Below the pieces are notes generated by a model. It searched no databases. It had not been told where the DNA came from and saw nothing but the letters and a program-made list of their open reading frames with translations. From NCBI GenBank assembly GCA_034423135.1, contig DAOUJC010000002.1:1-25215 (forward strand): a stretch of DNA of 25,215 nucleotides, read 5' to 3'. This document shows positions 16,905 to 24,759 of the stretch, one piece after another. The stretch is from JAPPHY01 sp034423135 (lineage in GTDB: Bacteria; Chloroflexota; Dehalococcoidia; Lucifugimonadales; UBA2985). The position numbers and the translations under genes are program-made. Position 1 is the first letter of the stretch. The number at the start of each line of letters is the position of its first letter.

Positions 16905-17819
16905 TCAGTCGCCGGCAACACGCCGGACGAACTCGCGCACGGCCCGAACGCACTCCGCGGGCCGCTCCAGATGCAGGAGGTGGGTTGCGTCCGGCAGAAA
17001 GTCGTAGTCGACGCCATACACATCGCTGAGATTCATCGTGGGCATGTAGGAGTAGGGAAGCGTGGGATCGGCTCCGAGAACCTTGACCGGGCACAAGAAC
17101 GACCCCAAGTCCACGGCTATGGCGAAAATCCTGGCGTAGTCCATGATTTGCGCCTCATACTCGCGAGGGCATCGCAGCTCGTAGCCGTTACCGCTTTTGC
17201 TCTCGCGAAGGGTGGTCTCCGCGACCAGCTCGCAGACGCCCGGCACTACGCGCCGGAAGGCAGGCACATAGGGAAGGAACTCCGCAAACTCGGTTCTTGA
17301 CTTGAACCGGTAGGACCTGCCCCGGGTCAGTGCGGCGGCGCGATAGAGCGATGCCTCAAACTCCACATAGCTCAAGGGGTTACCGGGCCTGCAAATCGGC
17401 GGGTCCAGCAGAAAGAGAGCCGAGTACCCGCTGCCCAAAGCGGGCGAGAGCAGGGAGATCATGCCGGATATTGAGTGAAACACGCCTATCTTGGGCTTGT
17501 GGCCGTAGTGCCGATCAATCTCTTCGACTATGTGGTCGTGGTCGCTGACCAGGGTTGGGATGTTGTGGTTTCTGCGCGAGCCAACTGCATTCCAGCCGTG
17601 GTTCCTCAGGTCGTAGAGAATCAGGTCGAATTCGTCTGCCAGCAGCGACCAGAACGGATAGTACAGGTCGATTGCGAGCCCGTTGCCGTGGCTCATCACC
17701 AGTCGCGGGCCGTCGGGGTTGCCGTGCCGCCTGAGCGTGACGGCGGTGTCGCCGTCCAGCGGGACATCGTGCGTGGAAAGCGGCTCCGGCACCTTCCACA
17801 CCTTTTCTGGATTCGACAT
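16905..17819 (-). CDS. alpha/beta hydrolase, candidate polyketide release enzyme
   Basis: A 304-residue cytoplasmic alpha/beta-hydrolase fold. The oxyanion loop is SHGNGLAID (43-51). The nucleophile is probably Ser116 in IGVFHSISGM, which departs from GxSxG by having Phe at the first Gly. The acid is probably Asp251 (VLGADPTL) and the catalytic His280 (PDATHLLHLERP). It lies between the PPTase (78 nt upstream) and the PKS (110 nt downstream) on the same strand. The PKS has no thioesterase, so hydrolytic release or editing of the chain is the natural inference, but nothing in the sequence fixes the substrate. The start is ATG 17819 (MSNPEKVWKVPEPL); the stop is TGA. Confidence 0.8.
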   Translation of the reverse strand: MSNPEKVWKVPEPLSTHDVPLDGDTAVTLRRHGNPDGPRLVMSHGNGLAIDLYYPFWSLLADEFDLILYDLRNHGWNAVGSRRNHNIPTLVSDHDHIVEEIDRHYGHKPKIGVFHSISGMISLLSPALGSGYSALFLLDPPICRPGNPLSYVEFEASLYRAAALTRGRSYRFKSRTEFAEFLPYVPAFRRVVPGVCELVAETTLRESKSGNGYELRCPREYEAQIMDYARIFAIAVDLGSFLCPVKVLGADPTLPYSYMPTMNLSDVYGVDYDFLPDATHLLHLERPAECVRAVREFVRRVAGD

Positions 17820-17897
17820 TATCTACCGCGGTCCCTCAACAAATGATCCTCCGAGATATTACGACTTTCCCAGTGCATATGACCAGTGCGTCAGTCA

Positions 17898-18626
17898 CTA
17901 GCCGGAGACAACCTCGTGCGCCAGGGCCGCCGCAAAGCACTCCGTGCCCAGGTCTTCCAGGCGCCAGCTCATGCCCGGCGTCTGAGGCAACTCGAAAACG
18001 CCGCCCTTCGAGCCGTGACGCATCACGGCCGGAACCTCCAGCTCGGTCATGTCGATCGCAACTCCCAATCCGACCGCCTTGATGATCGCCTCCTTGATGG
18101 TCCATAGCTTCAGGAAGCCATGCAGCTTGCGCATTTCGCCCTCGGAAGCGAGTTCGTCCCGTTCGACGGGGTTTAGCGCGGCCTCCATCAGCCCGTCGAG
18201 GTCTGCGCGGGCAACGCGCTCCTCGATGTCCACGCCAACCCATCCCTCCGCCGCGTACGCGATCAGGCCGTGGTCTCCGCTGTGACTCACGTTGAAGCTC
18301 ACTGGCGCCATCTCTCCGCCCAGCACGGCAAACGGCTTCCCGAACTCAAACACGCCGAAGGCAAGCTCTCCGTTGCCGCAGCCCAACCGGTCGCACAGCA
18401 CGGCCCGGAGAGCCGCACGGCACAGGGCGAAGCGACGCCGGGGGCCATCGTAAAGGAAGCGGCGATAACGCTGACGCTCCTCATCGTCCAGCCACGCCAC
18501 GGCTTCTGCCTCTGCGGCCGCGTCGGAAACCAGGTCAACGTGCAGAACAACGACGTCGCCCACTTCCCTGAGCGGACTCCACCAGCTGTTGGTCATAGTA
18601 GCAAGCATGTCGTACGGAAACTGCAT
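17898..18626 (-). CDS. Sfp-type 4'-phosphopantetheinyl transferase
   Basis: A 242-residue enzyme that moves phosphopantetheine from CoA to the carrier-protein Ser. Visible motifs are FGKPFA (95-100), FNVSHSGDHG (111-120), the metal-binding GVDIEE (131-136, Asp133) and WTIKEAIIKAVGLG (175-188, the WxxKEAxxK signature). Length is typical of the two-lobed Sfp class. As the first gene of the PKS operon it would activate both the internal ACP and the discrete ACP, making the cluster independent of host transferases. Several Met codons (18626, 18608, 18596) compete as start and none has a convincing ribosome binding site. The N-terminal region before SPLREVGDVVVLHVDL is not conserved, so a later start is possible. 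Confidence 0.9.
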   Translation of the reverse strand: MQFPYDMLATMTNSWWSPLREVGDVVVLHVDLVSDAAAEAEAVAWLDDEERQRYRRFLYDGPRRRFALCRAALRAVLCDRLGCGNGELAFGVFEFGKPFAVLGGEMAPVSFNVSHSGDHGLIAYAAEGWVGVDIEERVARADLDGLMEAALNPVERDELASEGEMRKLHGFLKLWTIKEAIIKAVGLGVAIDMTELEVPAVMRHGSKGGVFELPQTPGMSWRLEDLGTECFAAALAHEVVSG

Positions 18627-18667
18627 TTTCGACGCGGCGCGGGGCGCGTCACCAAGGAATCAAGCAG

Positions 18668-18696
18668 AGTATACTATGCCTGCCTCTACGCGGGAA
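18668..18696 (-). promoter_or_regulatory. weak candidate promoter of the PKS operon
   Basis: On the minus strand TATACT (18673-18668, within the palindrome AGTATACT) is a fair -10 box. The sequence 17 nt upstream, TTCCCG, matches the -35 box poorly. It lies 42 nt before the PPTase start in the divergent gap with the SulP gene. A TTGACA at 18726-18731 faces the SulP gene but has no good -10 partner. Confidence 0.3.
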
Positions 18697-18856
18697 CTTG
18701 GGCGCCGGAATGCTGCGCGGCGCCGTTGACAAGCGCCTGCCTCACACTTTCGCTGAGCGTGATTAGCTGATAAGCTGTCACCGTTCCCCGAACCGAGAGC
18801 GCGCCGCGGCCGCCGGAAACATTCGATAGACACGCCGTTCGGCATTCCGCACCTGC

Positions 18857-20515
18857 ATGAATATCAAACGCCGAATCGCCGCAGCAGCTCCCCGGCAGTT
18901 CAACTACGGCCTCGCGGACCTACGCGGCGACGTGCTCGGCGGCATCACGGCCGGTAGCATTTCGCTTCCGACTGCGATAGGCTACGGCGTGATCTCCGGC
19001 TTGGGCCCGGTCGCCGGGCTCTACGGCGCGCTGGCCGTCAGCCTCTTTGCCGGCATCTTTGGCGGCACCAGGGGGATGACGTCCGGCCCCAACATACTGG
19101 TCACGCTCACGATGGCCGTCGTGGTGACGGAGTACACCACGAGCATCGAGGAGGCTGTATCCGTAGGGATTCTCGCCGGACTCATTCAAGTCGGCTTTGG
19201 CCTGCTGGGACTGGGACGGTACGTGGCATACATCCCGTTCTCCCTGACCGCCGGATTCTTCACGGCATTCGGGTTCCTGCTAATCCTGAAGCAGGCGCTC
19301 CTTGGGCTTGGCGCTTCACCGGCGGGCAGCGCAGTCGACAGCATGAGGGCGCTGCCGTCAGCGATAGCAGACTTGCACGTGCAGGCCGTCGCACTGTGCG
19401 TCTTCTGCGTGGCACTGGGCGTAGCATGGCGAGGGCGTCTTCTGCGCATCTCCCCGGCTCCGTTCGTCGTGCTGGTCGTCGGAACCATCGTGGGAGTGTC
19501 GCTGCTGAGGGATGCTCCGACAATCGGAGAGATTCCCACGGGGCTGCCGGCTCCGCAGCTGCCGGACGTATCGCTTGAGTTCCTGATAAGGGTGATGCAG
19601 CCTGCTTTTGCTATGGCGTTGCTGAGCTCGGTATCCACTCTGATAGTCTCTCTCCAGCTCGACGCGATCACCGGGTCTCTGCACCGGCCCAACCGTGAGG
19701 TCGTGGCCCAAGGCATCGGGAACATGGCTGCCGGCGTCATTGGCGGCTCTCCCGGGGGAGTCGCTCCCGGCTCCTTCGCCAACGCCTTCAGCGGCGGCCG
19801 GACGCCGGTGGCAGGCGTGACGGTGGCCGCGTTGTTTCTGCTTGTGATCCTGGTACTGGCTCCTGTCGCGGAGCGCATACCCTTCGCAGTGCTGGCCGCC
19901 ATAATCATCATCAACGGCTGGAACATCATCGACTGGCGCTTCATAACCGGCATTCACCGGATTCCGTTCAGGTTCTCCCTCGTCATGGTGCTGACAGTTC
20001 TGCTGGTGCTGTTTGTGGACATCAACCTTGCGATAGTTGTTGGACTGGTTGTGGCAGCCCTGACCGGAGCGAGGCGGATCGAGACCCTGGAGGTAGACTC
20101 GATGATCTCGACGCCCGTGCTTGACTTGGCCATTCTTGGCGAGGGTGACGAGCAGGACGGCATCGATCCATTCCAGGCCCGGTCCGGGCTGGTCATCTTC
20201 CCCGACCGCGTCACGGTCGCTTCCGCCAGGGAGGTCAGCCGGATTCTACGCTCCGATATCCGGGCGCATCAGGTGGTGGTGTTCGACATGTCCCGCACGC
20301 AGTACGTGGACGACACGGCCGCGGTGGCCATCGGAGGGCTGATCAGGATTGCGATGGCGCAGCGCTCCCGGACCCTGATAGTCTGCGGGCTGAACGCTGA
20401 CGTAGCCGGCACGCTGAACGCGCTGCGCGTCTTGGACTCCGTGCCGAGCGGCAACATCGTGTCGGACATGGAGGCTGCGAAGGAGATCATCCGCCCCATC
20501 CTGCGAGGGCAGTAG
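18857..20515 (+). CDS. SulP/SLC26-family anion transporter with STAS domain
   Basis: A 552-residue inner-membrane transporter. The membrane domain (about 17-410) opens with the family pattern LRGDVLGGITAGSISLPTAIGYG and contains many hydrophobic helices. The loop NREVVAQGIGNMAAGVIGGSPGG (279-301) is a conserved SulP segment. A cytoplasmic STAS domain (about 445-545) includes VVVFDMSRTQYVDDTAA, the region that can be phosphorylated in STAS proteins. Substrates in this family include sulfate, bicarbonate and other anions; the sequence does not decide. It is transcribed divergently from the PKS operon and followed by a hairpin-rich repeat. Start ATG 18857 has no clear Shine-Dalgarno sequence. 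Confidence 0.88.
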   Translation: MNIKRRIAAAAPRQFNYGLADLRGDVLGGITAGSISLPTAIGYGVISGLGPVAGLYGALAVSLFAGIFGGTRGMTSGPNILVTLTMAVVVTEYTTSIEEAVSVGILAGLIQVGFGLLGLGRYVAYIPFSLTAGFFTAFGFLLILKQALLGLGASPAGSAVDSMRALPSAIADLHVQAVALCVFCVALGVAWRGRLLRISPAPFVVLVVGTIVGVSLLRDAPTIGEIPTGLPAPQLPDVSLEFLIRVMQPAFAMALLSSVSTLIVSLQLDAITGSLHRPNREVVAQGIGNMAAGVIGGSPGGVAPGSFANAFSGGRTPVAGVTVAALFLLVILVLAPVAERIPFAVLAAIIIINGWNIIDWRFITGIHRIPFRFSLVMVLTVLLVLFVDINLAIVVGLVVAALTGARRIETLEVDSMISTPVLDLAILGEGDEQDGIDPFQARSGLVIFPDRVTVASAREVSRILRSDIRAHQVVVFDMSRTQYVDDTAAVAIGGLIRIAMAQRSRTLIVCGLNADVAGTLNALRVLDSVPSGNIVSDMEAAKEIIRPILRGQ

Positions 20516-20546
20516 CTTAGAACCGGTGGTCGTGGCTGCTCCATCC

Positions 20547-20664
20547 CCGCTCATGGTGAGCCTGTCGAACCATATGAGCGGGCAGGCTGTAGGCGCATTT
20601 GTCCCCGCTCATCCCCGCATCAAGTGCGGGGCAGGCTCTGAACTTGTCGAAGGAAATGAGCGAG
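20547..20664 (+). repeat. dispersed palindromic repeat, copy 2
   Basis: The first 68 nt align closely with the reverse complement of 110-191: CCCGCTCATG, GAGCCTGTCGAACCA, TGAGCGGGCAGGCT and CCCCGCTCAT are shared. A perfect hairpin follows, CCCCGCA-TCAAG-TGCGGGG (20613-20631), then another ACTTGTCGAAGGA-AATGAGCG segment. It begins 31 nt after the SulP stop codon. Confidence 0.75.
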
Positions 20665-20670
20665 GCAGCT

Positions 20671-20736
20671 AGCCGGTACGGGGGCGGGAATGGCGAAGGG
20701 ACGCGGGCGCCCTACGGCCCGCGTCGGCTACCGGCT
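20671..20736. terminator. nested hairpin, possible bidirectional terminator
   Basis: AGCCGGTA (20671-20678) pairs with TACCGGCT (20729-20736). Inside lies a perfect 8-bp stem, ACGCGGGC (20701-20708) with GCCCGCGT (20717-20724). It sits between the convergent SulP and aspartic-protease genes, 80 nt past the latter's stop. There is no T-run. Confidence 0.4.
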
Positions 20737-20815
20737 GCCGGAGAGGGAGGAGACAGAGAAAGAGGGAGCGAAGAAGCCTTGAGAAGCGGAGGCGTTGATG
20801 CGAGAGCGCCTGTCG

Positions 20816-21187
20816 CTACTCCCTGGCCTGTATGAGAACTTGTCCGCCGTCCTCTACGTCGACGGTCAGATTGTGCCTGTGCAGCAACGACATCCCAATG
20901 AGGGGCGTCGTATCGGAGAGGTAGGCAACCACCTCTCTTGGCTGGCCGTCCCACAGCACCGTCACGCCATAGACCTCGAGTGTTGTCTCGCTGCCGTCGG
21001 CCAGGATCACGCTGTTGACGCCTCTGTAGCCCAAGCCCAACTCCGCGACCATCGCCGGCGGCAGGGTGAGGAAGCGTGTGAAGCCGGTGTCCACCACAGC
21101 GTCCATGTTTCGGACTTCTCCTGCCGGACCTCGCAATGCAATGGAAACAACCGCCTCATACGCTGCGTTCACAGTCCCCTGTATCAC
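20816..21187 (-). CDS. retropepsin-like aspartic protease, clan AA
   Basis: A 123-residue single-domain aspartic protease of the retroviral/DUF-type clan AA. The catalytic motif is MDAVVDTGFTRFLTLP (Asp33-Thr-Gly), followed by the flap region and the hydrophobic segment TTPLIGMSLLHRHNLTVDV that typifies this bacterial family. One such domain must dimerise to form an active site. The GTG start (21187-21185) overlaps the TGA stop of the preceding small gene by four bases (GTGA), so the two are translationally coupled. Such pairs recur in cyanobacteria and Chloroflexota, to my recollection, and the natural target is unknown. The stop is TAG at 20818-20816. Confidence 0.8.
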   Translation of the reverse strand: MIQGTVNAAYEAVVSIALRGPAGEVRNMDAVVDTGFTRFLTLPPAMVAELGLGYRGVNSVILADGSETTLEVYGVTVLWDGQPREVVAYLSDTTPLIGMSLLHRHNLTVDVEDGGQVLIQARE

Positions 21188-21474
21188 TCGGCCCTCCGAA
21201 GAGACCCGCCCCCGATGCTTGCGACCGCCCTATACCCCACGCGAAGCAACCAGACGTCGACGGCGTTCGGGCACTGCGCCAGCAAGCTGTCCGATGCCGC
21301 AAGCTCGCTTTCGGCGACCGCCCAGTTCCCGCTGTCTACGTCGATGGCGACGTAAGCTCCATCGTGGCCGGCTTCCACCTGCGATTTGACATGCCGCCGG
21401 TAGATCTCATCGCCGAGTCGAGCCGTCTCTTCCTTGGGCCTGCGCTGACGCGCTGCGGTCTCTGGGTTTACCAT
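21184..21474 (-). CDS. small protein paired with the aspartic protease
   Basis: 96 residues of unknown function, with no signal peptide or membrane segment. Visible pattern: a basic N-terminus, then LGDEIYRRHVKSQVEAGHDGAYVAIDVDSGNWAVAESELAASDSLLAQCPN and WLLRVGYRAVASIGGG, a compact alpha/beta layout I associate with the small partner proteins that precede clan AA proteases. Start ATG 21474 has an excellent ribosome binding site, GAGGAG at 21485-21480 with a 5-nt gap. It overlaps the protease by four bases and is first in the two-gene unit, an arrangement resembling antitoxin-toxin or substrate-protease pairs. That parallel is only structural. Confidence 0.75.
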   Translation of the reverse strand: MVNPETAARQRRPKEETARLGDEIYRRHVKSQVEAGHDGAYVAIDVDSGNWAVAESELAASDSLLAQCPNAVDVWLLRVGYRAVASIGGGSLRRAE

Positions 21475-21510
21475 TCGCGCTCCTCATCAAGTTGCTCTTC
21501 TACACACAAC

Positions 21511-21540
21511 ATTTTACGACAACCGGCGATTTCAGGACAA
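21511..21540 (-). promoter_or_regulatory. candidate promoter of the aspartic-protease pair
   Basis: On the minus strand TTGTCC (21540-21535), an 18-nt spacer, and TAAAAT (21516-21511) fit a sigma70 promoter at 4/6 and 5/6 positions. It lies about 37 nt upstream of the ATG at 21474, in a locally AT-richer segment. Confidence 0.5.
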
Positions 21541-21678
21541 TGACGAAGGCGCCGCGGGCCGTGGCTTCCCCCTGGCAAGAGCTATCACATTGATGCCCGT
21601 GCTCAACCTGCAAGGCTGAGCGTGTTTCCCATCCCGTCTGGCGAGAACGGCCGACAGAGGCAAGCGCAGGCTTAGTCC

Positions 21679-24078
21679 TCACTCCTGCCCCGGCGATGCA
21701 TCCCCCTTCGCCATCCGATAGCCGACGCGGGACTCGGTGAAGATGTAGGTGGGGTCGCCCACGTCGTCGCCCAGCTTGCGGCGGAGCTTGCGCACGATGG
21801 TGCGCATGGGCCGCAGGTCGTCGCTGCGCCTCTCCCTCCACACCCGGTCCAGAAGGTGCTCGTAGGTCAGCACCCGTCCGGCGCCGACTGAAAGCTCGAC
21901 GAGCATCCGGTACTCCATTGGCAGCAGGTGCACCGGCCGACCGGCAAGGGTCACCCTGCGCTCTTCGTAGTCGATGGTCAGGTCGCCCATCACGTACGGC
22001 TCCAGGGTCTCGGGGACCTCCCGTCGGCGCAGGGCAGCCGCGATCCGCGCCGCCAGCTCCGTTGGCGAGAAGGGCTTGACCACGTAATCGACGGCGCCCA
22101 TGGCGAAAGCCGTGGCGATGAGCTCGTCCCGCCCGTAGGCGGAAAGGAAGATAACCGGCACGTCCGCCACGTCCAGAATCTCCTTCATCAGCTCGATGCC
22201 GTCCGCTCCCGGAAGCATCAGGTCAAGCAGCACGAGAGCCGGCCGCTCCTCTGCCAAAAGGCGGAGGGTCTCCCCCGGTTCTCCGGTCACTATCGGCGCG
22301 TAGCCCGCCGCGATGAGGGTGTCCTGGACGTAGCGAAGGTCCCTGGGGTCGTCGTCCACCGCCAGCACCCGCACCCTGTCGGAGGTCTCTCCCCGTCCTC
22401 GCCGCGAGGAGCGCGTCGAGAATGGCTGGCCGGAATCCGCCGTTCCGGTCCCGGCCTCTCCCACCGTGGGCAGGGTGAAGGTGAAGCGGGCACCGAGGCC
22501 CGGCCCGTCGCTCTCGGCCCAGATGCGCCCCCCGTGGGCCTCCACTATCCCCTTGCAGATGGCAAGGCCCAGGCCCGTGTCCCCTCCCTGCTCCTCTGAC
22601 TGCACCTGTGAGAACTTGCGGAACAGGAGGGGGAAACTCTCTGCCGGGATGCCCCGTCCCTCATCGGTCACCGAGAACACGACGTTAAGCTCATCACGCA
22701 GGGCCTTCACCCGGATGACGGACGACTCGGAGGAGTATCGCGCGGCGTTGCCGAGCAGGTTGCCCAGCACCTGGACTATGCGCCGCCGGTCCGCCATCAC
22801 CAGGGGGAGGTCTGGCTCGACGTCGATGGTCAGGTTGTTCCTGCCGCCGGCGCTCTGGAAGGCGGTCCTCGCCCGTTCCACCAGCGCGGCCGCCTCCACC
22901 GGTTCGGGGCTGATCGCCAGCGAACCCGTCTCGATGCGGGCCACGTCTAGGAGGTCGGAGACCAGGCCGTGCATGTGGTCGGCCTGCTCCCCGATGAGGC
23001 GGAAGAGCTGGCGGACCACGGCGGGATCCAGCTCCGTGGGCGACTCCAGCAACGTGGCGGCGGAGCCCTTGATGGAGGTCAGGGGCGCCCGGAGCTCGTG
23101 GCTCACCATAGCCAGGAACTCGGCCCGCAGCCGCTCCAGCTCCTCAACGTCGGCCATGTCCTGCATGGTGATGACCACCGACTCCACCGCGCCCTTATCG
23201 GAGAGGATGGGCGTTGCATTGAGCAGCACCGTGACGCTCCGCCCGTCCGGGACCCCCAGGACTATCTCCTCGGCTCGCACCGTCTCCCCAGAGCTCAGCA
23301 GCTCGGCCACGGGGAACTCCCGCAGGGAGACCTCGCTTCCGTCTGCACGTCTGCACGTCATCAACTCCAGGAGCGCCTCATGAGTCTGGCCGGAGTCCCG
23401 CAGGCTGTCCGCGATCCTCTTGGCCTCCCGGTTGAGGGACTTGGGGGTTCCCGTCAGGATGTCGAAAACCACAACCGCTACCGGAGAGGTGTCGACCAGC
23501 GTCTCCATGTAGGCCCTGGCCAGCCGCGCCTCGCGGTGCCGGCGGGAGTTGGCGATGACCAGGGCCGCCTGTGAGACGAACATCACAAGTGTCTCCTCAT
23601 CAGCCCGGCTGAACTCCTCGCCATTCTCCTTGTCGCCCACAAAGACGTGGCCCACTCGCCCGCCCCGGTGGAACATGGGCGCAGACATGAAGCGGAAGAC
23701 TCCCACCGGCAGTGGGATGCTGAACTCCGTGAAGCCCAGGGCCCGTACGTGCTCCGTCAGGTCAGGGACTCTCATGGGCTCGGAGATGCCGGTCAGCGCC
23801 TGGAAGACGCTCAGCCCCTCGGGCATCAGCCATAGCCGCGCGGACTCCTCCACCGCCAGTCCCGACGACAGGAAATCCTCCACGCCGCCACCTTCGCCCA
23901 GAAGCGTCATCACGCCGTAGCGGGCTCCGGTCAGGGCGCGGGCCGAGTCCAGGACGCCCTGGAGCACCGTGTCAAAGTCCAGGCTTTCGTTGATGCGCCG
24001 GCTGGCTTCGCTCAAGCGGGTGAGCCGGTCCCGCAGGGCGGCCTCGTTCTCCGATATCGGTTCGTAGGGTCGGTCCAA
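21679..24078 (-). CDS. one-protein two-component system: GAF-PAS-HisKA-HATPase-REC-winged helix
   Basis: A 799-residue sensor kinase fused to its own OmpR-type regulator. GAF-like domain about 25-180; PAS-like 188-305; HisKA with phosphoacceptor His327 (MVSHELRAPLTS); HATPase with N-box Asn444 (NLLGNAARYS), G1 DEGRGIP 472-478 and G2 GDTGLGLAI 499-507. The receiver 569-685 has acidic pocket DDD 575-577, phospho-Asp619 (LLDLMLP) and Lys668. The winged-helix DNA-binding domain is 697-792 (VHLLPMEYRMLVELSV, VRKLRRKLG, VGYRM). No transmembrane segment or signal peptide is visible, so it should sense an intracellular or diffusible signal and act directly on DNA. The start is TTG 24078, chosen because GAGGTG lies 5 nt upstream. 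The promoter region carries phased TCAC repeats that may be its operator. Confidence 0.9.
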   Translation of the reverse strand: MDRPYEPISENEAALRDRLTRLSEASRRINESLDFDTVLQGVLDSARALTGARYGVMTLLGEGGGVEDFLSSGLAVEESARLWLMPEGLSVFQALTGISEPMRVPDLTEHVRALGFTEFSIPLPVGVFRFMSAPMFHRGGRVGHVFVGDKENGEEFSRADEETLVMFVSQAALVIANSRRHREARLARAYMETLVDTSPVAVVVFDILTGTPKSLNREAKRIADSLRDSGQTHEALLELMTCRRADGSEVSLREFPVAELLSSGETVRAEEIVLGVPDGRSVTVLLNATPILSDKGAVESVVITMQDMADVEELERLRAEFLAMVSHELRAPLTSIKGSAATLLESPTELDPAVVRQLFRLIGEQADHMHGLVSDLLDVARIETGSLAISPEPVEAAALVERARTAFQSAGGRNNLTIDVEPDLPLVMADRRRIVQVLGNLLGNAARYSSESSVIRVKALRDELNVVFSVTDEGRGIPAESFPLLFRKFSQVQSEEQGGDTGLGLAICKGIVEAHGGRIWAESDGPGLGARFTFTLPTVGEAGTGTADSGQPFSTRSSRRGRGETSDRVRVLAVDDDPRDLRYVQDTLIAAGYAPIVTGEPGETLRLLAEERPALVLLDLMLPGADGIELMKEILDVADVPVIFLSAYGRDELIATAFAMGAVDYVVKPFSPTELAARIAAALRRREVPETLEPYVMGDLTIDYEERRVTLAGRPVHLLPMEYRMLVELSVGAGRVLTYEHLLDRVWRERRSDDLRPMRTIVRKLRRKLGDDVGDPTYIFTESRVGYRMAKGDASPGQE

Positions 24079-24148
24079 CTCGTCACCTCAATGCGACTAC
24101 GGGGGATTCTGCGTCTACCGAGGCAATTATGACATCGCAGGCAAAGAA

Positions 24149-24184
24149 TCACAATAGGTCACGAAAAATCGCACAAAAAATCAC
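24149..24184. promoter_or_regulatory. helically phased TCAC direct repeats, candidate operator
   Basis: TCAC at 24149, TCAC at 24159, TCGC at 24169 and TCAC at 24181 recur every 10, 10 and 12 bp, separated by A-rich spacers, in an otherwise GC-rich region. Direct repeats at about one helical turn are the usual binding pattern of OmpR/PhoB-type winged-helix proteins. The set lies 71 nt upstream of the kinase-regulator gene and 120 nt upstream of the divergent lipoprotein gene. Confidence 0.45.
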
Positions 24185-24303
24185 GGGAATGTCATACCGG
24201 CATGGTACGCTATCAAACGACTGTGCCCCAAGATGGGAGGTATTTGCGCGTCTTTCGCCCGACACGATCCAGACCGGCGTGGGCGCCGCCACCAGGAATT
24301 GAG

Positions 24304-24678
24304 ATGGACATGCAGCGCAGCCGGGGGGCCGGCGTGGTCATCCTGCTGGCATTGATGATCAGCCTGATGGCCGCCTGCGACGACTTTACGCTCGACGACC
24401 TGGCCCAGCCTACCATGAGGCCAGGGTCAGAGGTGACCTCGATTCTCGTCGGCCCCGAGCTGGTGGACTGCGTTGGGGTGGCGCCTCGCAAGTGCCTGGT
24501 GGTGGACGGTGAGCTGTTCTACGAGAACATCGAGGGGTTCACGCATGAGGAGGGCTACATGCACTCGCTGAGGGTAGAACGCTACCTTGCCTTTGGCGAC
24601 GAGCCGCCGCCTGAGGACGCCTCCAAGTACGCCTACATCCTGATTGAGGTAATGGACAAGTACAAGTATCGGGAGTGA
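24304..24678 (+). CDS. DUF4377-like lipoprotein
   Basis: 124 residues with a lipoprotein signal peptide: basic MDMQRSRG, hydrophobic VVILLALMISLMAAC, lipid Cys25. The mature part has two Cys (56 and 64, DCVGVAPRKC), the segment ENIEGFTHEEGYMHSLRVE characteristic of DUF4377, and a final strand YAYILIEVMDK. Function is unknown; it is expected to be a small beta-rich, outward-facing protein. I chose ATG 24304 because AGGA lies about 7 nt upstream and the signal peptide starts there; an upstream in-frame ATG at 24202 would add an implausible 34-residue leader. It is divergent from the kinase-regulator gene and followed after 81 nt by the export gene. Confidence 0.75.
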   Translation: MDMQRSRGAGVVILLALMISLMAACDDFTLDDLAQPTMRPGSEVTSILVGPELVDCVGVAPRKCLVVDGELFYENIEGFTHEEGYMHSLRVERYLAFGDEPPPEDASKYAYILIEVMDKYKYRE

Positions 24679-24759
24679 CGCGGCAGTTGACCACCGCAGG
24701 CCAGCGTCGGAACGCGTGAGATGAAGGGGTCTGTCTGACGAGCTAGAGGTATATGCGCA

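Larger units (their letters stand above)
20516..20815. other. 300-nt gene-free stretch between convergent genes
   Basis: No gene is apparent. It holds the dispersed repeat copy 2 with its hairpins (20547-20664) and a second, unrelated nested hairpin (20671-20736). Both probably mark transcript ends of the SulP gene and the protease pair. Confidence 0.6.

Noticed and set aside
24202..24303. Upstream ATG 24202 as the start of the DUF4377 lipoprotein
   Set aside because: It would place 34 non-hydrophobic residues before the signal peptide; ATG 24304 has AGGA upstream and begins directly with a lipoprotein signal.
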